NCBI RefSeq assembly: GCF_016921195.1
Contig: NZ_JAFGYF010000018.1
Span: 1-51,287, forward strand
Reading direction: 5' to 3'
From: Cellulosimicrobium cellulans
Lineage (GTDB): Bacteria; Actinomycetota; Actinomycetes; Actinomycetales; Cellulomonadaceae
DNA length: 51,287 bases
Shown here: positions 46,975 through 51,287 of the stretch, piece after piece
Position numbering within the stretch: position 1 is the first letter of the stretch
How the letters are laid out: every line of letters starts with the position of its first letter
Notes under the pieces: generated by a model
Seen by the model: the letters and a program-made list of their open reading frames with translations, nothing else
The model's database searches: none
Told to the model about the DNA's origin: nothing
Position numbers and translations under genes: made by a program

Positions 46975-47646
46975 TCACGCCCCCGCGACGGTCGCGGCGC
47001 CCGGGAGGAGGTCGGCGACGGGCTCGGAGTAGTGCAGGCCGACGAGGCGGTCGTCCTCGAAGTGGAGCGACGTGAGCGACGCGAGCGAGCACTCCCGCTT
47101 GCGCGGGTCGTGCCACAGCCGGCGGTTCTCGAAGCTCAGGCGCGTGAGCCATACCGGGAGCTGGTGGCTCACGAGGAGGGCCTCGTGGCCCGCGGCCTTG
47201 TCGCGGGCGTCGGCCACGGCCGCCCTCATCCGCGCGACCTGCTCGGTGTACGGCTCGCCCCACGACGGCCGGAACGGGTTCCACAGGTAGCGCCAGTGCT
47301 GGGGGTGGCGCAGCGACCCGTCCCCGACGCCGAAGGTCATGCCCTCGAAGTGGTTCGCGGCCTCGACGAGCCGGTCGTCGGTGCCGAGCTCGAGGCCGAA
47401 CGCCTCGGCGACCGGCGTGGCCGTCTCCTGGGCCCGCTGGAGGGGCGAGGCGACGACGACGGCGAGGTCGGCGCGCGGACGTGACGTGCCGTCGGGACCG
47501 GGCTCGCCCGCGAGGTGCGCGGCGACGCGGCGGGCCATCTCGTGGCCACGCTCGGAGAGGTGGTAGCCGGGGATGCGGCCGTAGAGGACGCCGTCGGGGT
47601 TGTGGACCTCGCCGTGGCGCAGGAGGTGGACGATGGTGGAGACCAT
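46975..47646 (-). CDS. Histidine phosphatase family protein
   Basis: 223 residues. The phosphohistidine motif LLRHGEV is at residues 8-14, followed by YGRIPGYHLSERG, SPLQRAQETA and the second catalytic His in LLVSHQLPVW. Substrate unknown; it is a phosphoglycerate-mutase-like enzyme commonly found before the ccs genes in Actinobacteria. ATG 47646 is chosen; a GTG two codons earlier (47652) is possible. GACACT lies 7 bases before the ATG. Confidence 0.9.
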   Translation of the reverse strand: MVSTIVHLLRHGEVHNPDGVLYGRIPGYHLSERGHEMARRVAAHLAGEPGPDGTSRPRADLAVVVASPLQRAQETATPVAEAFGLELGTDDRLVEAANHFEGMTFGVGDGSLRHPQHWRYLWNPFRPSWGEPYTEQVARMRAAVADARDKAAGHEALLVSHQLPVWLTRLSFENRRLWHDPRKRECSLASLTSLHFEDDRLVGLHYSEPVADLLPGAATVAGA

Positions 47647-47718
47647 GCGCACCAGTGTCCCGCACTCCGGGCTCTGACCGGCACCTGCCTCCCGGCGACC
47701 CGAGACGGCGGTCGGCGG

Positions 47719-48249
47719 TCAGGAGTCGCGGTCCGCCTTGCAGGCCTCGGCGACCGCGGCCATCGCCTCGCCGAGCGCGCGGAACTGCTCCGGCGTGAGC
47801 ACGTCGACCATGAACCGGCGCACGGCCGCGACGTGCGCCGGCGCGGACGCGACGAGCACGCGGTAGCCCTCGGTCGTCATCGCGCAGTTCACGCCCCGGC
47901 GGTCGCCCGTGCTCGCCGAGCGTCGGACCAGTCCGCGCGCCTCCATGCGCGCCACGGTGTGCGTGACGCGGCTGCGGGAGCGCGCGAGGCCGTCGGCGAG
48001 CGCGGACATGCGCAGCGTGTGGTCGGGGCTCTCCGAGAGCCGGACGAGGAGCTCGTACTCGTTGAGCGACACCTCGGACCGCTCCTCGTGGTCGCGCCCC
48101 AGCGCCTCGATGAAGCGCACCGTCCCGTCGAGGTAGGCGCGCCACAGCCGCTGCTGGTCGGCGTCGAGCCAGCGCGGCTCCCCGCTCGCGGGCGCGACGG
48201 TGCCGGTTGCGGCCGTCGTCGGCGGCTTGTCGACGTCGTTGCTGGTCAT
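47719..48249 (-). CDS. MarR-family regulator
   Basis: 176 residues with GAGGACC before the ATG. The winged helix is seen in LNEYELLVRLSESPDHTLRMSALADGLARSRSRVTHTVARMEARGLVRRSAS followed by DRRGVNCAMTTEG. The first 28 residues are an Ala/Pro-rich extension. Divergent from yceI; two inverted repeats between them are candidate operators. The signal sensed is unknown; no redox Cys is present in the sensor helix region. Confidence 0.9.
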   Translation of the reverse strand: MTSNDVDKPPTTAATGTVAPASGEPRWLDADQQRLWRAYLDGTVRFIEALGRDHEERSEVSLNEYELLVRLSESPDHTLRMSALADGLARSRSRVTHTVARMEARGLVRRSASTGDRRGVNCAMTTEGYRVLVASAPAHVAAVRRFMVDVLTPEQFRALGEAMAAVAEACKADRDS

Positions 48250-48298
48250 AGGTCCTCGGGCGCTGGCGGACTGTGGCGGGTCGGGGGTCGAACCTCGC

Positions 48299-48311
48299 GG
48301 AACATTGTTCC
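48299..48311. promoter_or_regulatory. Inverted repeat near marR, candidate operator
   Basis: GGAACA, T, TGTTCC: perfect 6-bp arms around one base, 50-62 bases before the marR ATG. Confidence 0.5.
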
Positions 48312-48349
48312 ACCCCCTCGGGAATAGACGGATCGACCCCTGCTGTTGA

Positions 48350-48355
48350 TACGCT
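48350..48355 (+). promoter_or_regulatory. -10 box of yceI
   Basis: TACGCT, with a start of transcription expected near 48362. A poor -35 (TAGACG, 48325-48330, 19-base spacer) is the best upstream match. Confidence 0.4.
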
Positions 48356-48363
48356 CGTACGAA

Positions 48364-48377
48364 GTTGAACCTTCAAC
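48364..48377. promoter_or_regulatory. Inverted repeat near the yceI transcription start, likely MarR operator
   Basis: GTTGAA, CC, TTCAAC. The arms are perfect 6-bp complements, lying directly after the -10 box of yceI. MarR-family sites often have TTGAA-type half-sites of this kind. Confidence 0.62.
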
Positions 48378-48418
48378 CAAGTCCGGTCCCCCGGGACCTC
48401 GACCTCTCAGGAGCACTC

Positions 48419-48970
48419 ATGGCCACGCCGCTGCCCGCCGGGCTCAACGCCGGAACCTACGCCCTCGACTCGTCCCACTCGCAGGCGGCCTTCACGGTCC
48501 GCCACGCCGGCATCTCCAAGGTGCGCGGCACGCTCGCCATCACGGCCGGCACCATCACCGTGGGCGACGACCTCGAGTCGACCTCCGTGACCGCCGAGCT
48601 CGACGCAGCGTCCGTGAGCACGGGCGACGAGAACCGCGACAACCACCTGCGCAGCGCGGACTTCTGGGACGCCGAGAACAAGCCGACGTGGAGCTTCACG
48701 TCGACGAGCATCTCCGGCGACGGCGACGCGTACGTCGTGGCGGGCGACCTGACCATCAACGGCGTGACCAAGCCGGTCGAGCTCGAGACCGAGTTCGCGG
48801 GCACCGCCACCGACCCGTTCGGCAACGCGCGCGCCGGCTTCGAGGCGACGACGGAGATCTCGCGCAAGGAGTTCGGCCTGACCTGGAACGCGGCGCTCGA
48901 GACCGGCGGCGTGCTCGTCGGCGACAAGATCAAGATCGCGCTCGACGTCTCGGCCATCAAGCAGGGCTGA
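48419..48970 (+). CDS. YceI family protein
   Basis: 183 residues, starting at ATG 48419 with AGGAG 5 bases upstream; a TTG-started longer frame was rejected because it would begin inside the operator. The lipocalin-like YceI fold is visible in TYALDSSHSQAAFTVRHAGISKVRG, SVSTGDENRDNHLRSADFWDAENKP and GDLTINGVTKPVELETEF. No signal peptide is present, so it is probably cytoplasmic. Family members bind polyprenyl chains or quinones; a link to the menaquinone theme is possible but not shown. Confidence 0.92.
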   Translation: MATPLPAGLNAGTYALDSSHSQAAFTVRHAGISKVRGTLAITAGTITVGDDLESTSVTAELDAASVSTGDENRDNHLRSADFWDAENKPTWSFTSTSISGDGDAYVVAGDLTINGVTKPVELETEFAGTATDPFGNARAGFEATTEISRKEFGLTWNAALETGGVLVGDKIKIALDVSAIKQG

Positions 48971-49042
48971 CGCCCGACTCCCGGGACACCCTTCCCCGGG
49001 ACATTTCCCCGGAACACTGCACCCACCGGCAGGGGTGCCGTC

Positions 49043-49076
49043 CGAGGGGCCGCGTGCAGCAGCACGCGGCCCCTCG
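49043..49076. terminator. Strong bidirectional terminator between yceI and rex
   Basis: 15-bp perfect arms beginning CGAGGGGCCGCGTGC with the loop AGCA, between convergent stops at 48970 and 49081. Confidence 0.8.
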
Positions 49077-49080
49077 TCGT

Positions 49081-49755
49081 TCAGCGGTCCTGCGCCTCGG
49101 CGAGCGCGCGGGCCTGGGAGTGGAACGCGAGGATCTGCAGCTCGCTGCCGACGTCCACGCCGCGCACGTCGACGTCCGCGGGCACCTGCAGCGCGCGCGG
49201 CGCGAAGTTGAGGATCTCCCGCACTCCGGCCGCGACGACGCGGTCCGCCACGGACTGCGCGTGCGCCGCGGGCGTCGCGAGGACGACGATCGACACCTTC
49301 TCGCGCTCCACGACCTCCTCGAGCGCGTCGACGTGCTCGACGACGAGGCCCGCCGCCCGCGTCCCCACGACGTCCGGCGACGCGTCGAGGAGCGCCGCGA
49401 CGTGGAAGCCGCGCTGCTCGTAGCCCGAGTAGTTCGCGAGCGCGTGCCCCAGGTTGCCGATCCCGACGATCGCGATGCGGTGCTCGTCCACGAGCCCCAG
49501 CGCCTCGGTGATGTACTGCGCGAGCGAGTCCACGTCGTACCCGACGCCGCGCGTTCCGAACGAGCCCAGGAACGACAGGTCCTTGCGGAGCTGCGCGGGC
49601 CCGACGCCGGAGAGCTCCGCGAGCTCGACCGAGGACGTCGTCGCGACGCCCCGCGCCACGAGGTCCCGCAGCGCCCGCAGGTAGGACGGGAGCCGCGCCA
49701 CCGTCGCGCTCGGTATACCCGGCGCCGTCACCTCACCGACTACCTGCTCAGCCAC
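49081..49755 (-). CDS. rex: Redox-sensing transcriptional repressor Rex
   Basis: 224 residues from GTG 49755 with GGAG 6 bases upstream. An N-terminal winged helix (VELAELSGVGPAQLRKDLSFLGSFGTRGVGYDV) is followed by a Rossmann domain with the NAD(H) loop IVGIGNLGHALANY and acid LLDASP, then a C-terminal swapped helix. Rex binds DNA when NADH/NAD+ is low and represses respiratory genes. In Streptomyces it heads rex-hemACD; here no hem genes follow, since yceI is convergent behind a terminator. A matching operator lies before the GGR-nuo operon of this window. Confidence 0.95.
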   Translation of the reverse strand: MAEQVVGEVTAPGIPSATVARLPSYLRALRDLVARGVATTSSVELAELSGVGPAQLRKDLSFLGSFGTRGVGYDVDSLAQYITEALGLVDEHRIAIVGIGNLGHALANYSGYEQRGFHVAALLDASPDVVGTRAAGLVVEHVDALEEVVEREKVSIVVLATPAAHAQSVADRVVAAGVREILNFAPRALQVPADVDVRGVDVGSELQILAFHSQARALAEAQDR

Positions 49756-49813
49756 CCGTCACTCCGTCGTCCTTGGGACCGTCCTCGTCGACGGTCACGC
49801 TCCACCGCAGGAA

Positions 49814-50107
49814 TCATCCCAGGTCCGCGCGCCCCGCCGAAATCCGGCGCACGGCGCGCGCGAGCCGCCGCGCGTCGACGCGCCAGAACCCCTGCTGGAC
49901 GCCGCCGACCGTCACGACCGGGACGTACTCGCCGTACTGCTCGCGCAGGCCCGGGTCCGCACCCGGCGCGTCGACGTCCACCTCCGCCCAGGCGACCCCG
50001 GCCTCGGTGCACACCGCCTCGACCACGGCCCGCGCGTCGTCGCACAGGTGGCACCCCGCGCGGCCGTAGAGCAGGACGGGAGGGGTCGGAGCGTCGGAGG
50101 CGGTCAC
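49814..50107 (-). CDS. Glutaredoxin-like protein
   Basis: 97 residues from GTG 50107, with GGGAGGC just before it and TACCCT 7 bases upstream. The thiol motif is GRAGCHLCDDAR (CxxC). The rest of a short thioredoxin fold follows: AWAEVDVDAP, then EYVPVVTVGG with the cis-Pro. It lies 58 bases upstream of rex on the same strand, the usual pairing in Actinobacteria. The electron donor is unknown. The N-terminal part of the longer frame is not part of the gene. Confidence 0.88.
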   Translation of the reverse strand: MTASDAPTPPVLLYGRAGCHLCDDARAVVEAVCTEAGVAWAEVDVDAPGADPGLREQYGEYVPVVTVGGVQQGFWRVDARRLARAVRRISAGRADLG

Positions 50108-50114
50108 GCCTCCC

Positions 50115-50120
50115 AGGGTA
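50115..50120 (-). promoter_or_regulatory. -10 box of grx-rex
   Basis: TACCCT on the minus strand, 7 bases before the GTG at 50107. No Rex-like repeat was found near it. Confidence 0.45.
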
Positions 50121-50154
50121 CGAGCACGGTCCGGGGGCGGTGCGAGAGAGCGCC

Positions 50155-50160
50155 TAGAGT
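50155..50160 (+). promoter_or_regulatory. -10 box of the HAD-IB gene
   Basis: TAGAGT ending 6 bases before the ATG at 50167 (GGGGAC between). Confidence 0.45.
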
Positions 50161-50166
50161 GGGGAC

Positions 50167-51036
50167 ATGGCGACGTCTTCCGGTCCGGGCCCCGTCCCGA
50201 CCGCACCCGAGGACGCGCCTACCGCCGGTCGCGCACCGTCGGCTCCCGCGCACCGGACCGCCGCGTTCTTCGACGTCGACAACACGATCATCCGCGGCGC
50301 GTCGTCGTTCCACCTCGCGCGCGCCCTGTACCAGCGGGAGTTCTTCTCGACGCTCGACATCGTGCGGTTCGCCGTCCACCAGGCGCGCTACCTGTTGTTC
50401 GGCGAGAACAAGCAGCAGATCGACCGCATCCGGTCACGCGCGCTCGCACTCATCGCCGGCCGCTCCGTCGCCGAGGTCACCGCCATCGGCGAGGAGGTCT
50501 ACGACACCGTCCTCTCGCTGCGCATCTACCCCGGCACGCGCCGGCTGCTCGACGAGCACCTCGCCGCCGGGCACCAGGTGTGGCTCGTCTCCGCGACCCC
50601 GGTCGAGATCGGCGAGCTCATCGCCCGCCGGCTCGGCACGACCGGCGCTCTCGGCACCGTCGCGGAGCACGAGGACGGCTTCTACACCGGACGGCTCGTC
50701 GGCGACATGATGCACGGCCGCGCCAAGGCCGCCGGGGTGCGGGCCCTGGCCGAGCGCGAGGACATCGACCTCGCGGCGTCGTACGCCTACGGCGACTCGC
50801 TCAACGACGTCACGATGATGGAGGCGGTCGGCCACCCGTGCCCCATCAACCCGGATGCGCGGCTGCGCCGCTACGCGCAGGACGTCGGCTGGCCCATCCG
50901 CGAGTTCCGTGGCCGACGTCGCCGCGTCGCCCGTAGCAGCGTCCGCACCGCGAGCTGGGCCGGCGCCGCGTGGGCCGCCGCCCTCGTCCTGCGCTCGGTC
51001 CGCCGCGCCGTCGACCGCCGCATCGCCCGCCTCTGA
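50167..51036 (+). CDS. HAD-IB family phosphatase
   Basis: 289 residues of the HAD superfamily, subfamily IB (SerB/CicA-like). Nucleophile motif FFDVDNT with D36 and D38, motif II VSATPVE, motif III Lys near GRAKAAGV, and motif IV YGDSLNDVTMM. A Pro/Ala-rich extension of 28 residues precedes the domain, and a basic amphipathic C-terminus (RGRRRRVARSSVRTASWAGAAWAAALVLRSVRR) may touch the membrane. Related actinobacterial proteins are annotated as phosphoserine phosphatase-like or linked to lipid phosphate turnover. The substrate here is unknown. Confidence 0.9.
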   Translation: MATSSGPGPVPTAPEDAPTAGRAPSAPAHRTAAFFDVDNTIIRGASSFHLARALYQREFFSTLDIVRFAVHQARYLLFGENKQQIDRIRSRALALIAGRSVAEVTAIGEEVYDTVLSLRIYPGTRRLLDEHLAAGHQVWLVSATPVEIGELIARRLGTTGALGTVAEHEDGFYTGRLVGDMMHGRAKAAGVRALAEREDIDLAASYAYGDSLNDVTMMEAVGHPCPINPDARLRRYAQDVGWPIREFRGRRRRVARSSVRTASWAGAAWAAALVLRSVRRAVDRRIARL

Positions 51037-51061
51037 GCCCCTCCGGCGAGGGCGACGCCCG

Positions 51062-51206
51062 GCCGCGCGAGGGAGCACCGTGGTTACCTAGCGGAACGGC
51101 GGTCGAGCAAGGTAGAGCCCTGGTCGCGCGAGGTAGAGCCCTGGTGGGCCGAGGGAGAACCCTGGTCGCGCGAGGTAGAACCGTGGTTGGCCGAGGTAGA
51201 ACCGTG
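51062..51206. repeat. 21-bp imperfect tandem repeat block
   Basis: Five consecutive 21-base units at 51102-51122, 51123-51143, 51144-51164, 51165-51185 and 51186-51206, of the form GT-N6-GAGGTAGAACCSTG, plus a sixth unit at 51062-51082 separated by 19 bases. Units differ at a few positions and alternate GTCGCGCGAG and GTKGGCCGAG starts. The 21-base period gives 7-residue repeats in every frame, but no start or ribosome site supports a gene. The spacing is too small and regular for a CRISPR array. Confidence 0.8.
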
Positions 51207-51287
51207 GTTCTTGGGTGCGACGGCGTGTGGTCGCCCTGGGTGGGCGGGGTGGGTGGTGGTGCCGCGTCTACCATCCGCCGCTCGTTC

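Noticed and set aside
48365-48418. Longer YceI start at TTG 48365
   Set aside because: It would begin inside the inverted repeat and right at the transcription start, with no ribosome site; ATG 48419 has AGGAG.
51062-51206. CRISPR array
   Set aside because: Repeats are 21 bases, imperfect and contiguous, with no unique spacers and no cas genes.

Overview
The window is very GC-rich DNA with dense genes and frequent GTG starts. Gene order (GGR-nuoA-N-polyprenyl diphosphate synthase, grx-rex, tlpA-ccdA-resB-ccsB) and -10 boxes of the TAnnnT type point to an actinobacterium of the Micrococcales, most likely near Cellulosimicrobium, Cellulomonas or Promicromonospora. That placement is inference from gene content; no rRNA or tRNA was seen. 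The theme is menaquinone-linked respiration.

Layout. 1-1.2 kb: start of a large membrane-anchored protein of unknown function that runs off the left edge. 1.5-21 kb: one long minus-strand operon read from about 21.03 kb downwards. It starts with a geranylgeranyl-reductase-family flavoprotein, continues with all 14 complex I genes (nuoA to nuoN) and ends with a long-chain polyprenyl diphosphate synthase. Most junctions overlap by 1-8 bases (ATGA or GTGA), so translation is probably coupled. An 18-bp inverted repeat matching the Rex operator lies just before the first gene, and a rex gene lies at 49 kb. 21.2-24.7 kb: a minus-strand cluster with three exported proteins carrying SipW-type signal segments, an ER/SipW-type signal peptidase, an LARTG-anchored surface protein and a small membrane protein. 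It looks like a TasA/CalY-like surface fibre system.

24.9-41.5 kb: menaquinone genes menG, menF, menD, menC, menB, menE and menA, interrupted by an htrA-like protease, a broken GNAT gene, and a block of regulators and transporters (DUF1345, TetR, SugE-type SMR, MocR, EamA). 41.5-47.6 kb: DUF4229 and PLDc_N small membrane proteins, then a system II cytochrome c biogenesis operon read leftwards (histidine phosphatase, TlpA, CcdA, ResB, CcsB). 47.7-51.3 kb: divergent marR/yceI, then grx-rex, a HAD-IB phosphatase, and a 21-bp tandem repeat block at the right edge.

Together the genes make the quinone (men genes plus prenyl synthase), saturate its tail (GGR, probably MenJ-like), reduce it (Nuo), mature the downstream c-type cytochromes (Res/Ccs) and sense NADH/NAD+ (Rex). 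MenH and a DHNA-CoA thioesterase are not present here. Many genes have a TAnnnT box only 6-8 bases before the start codon, so leaderless transcripts are probably common.
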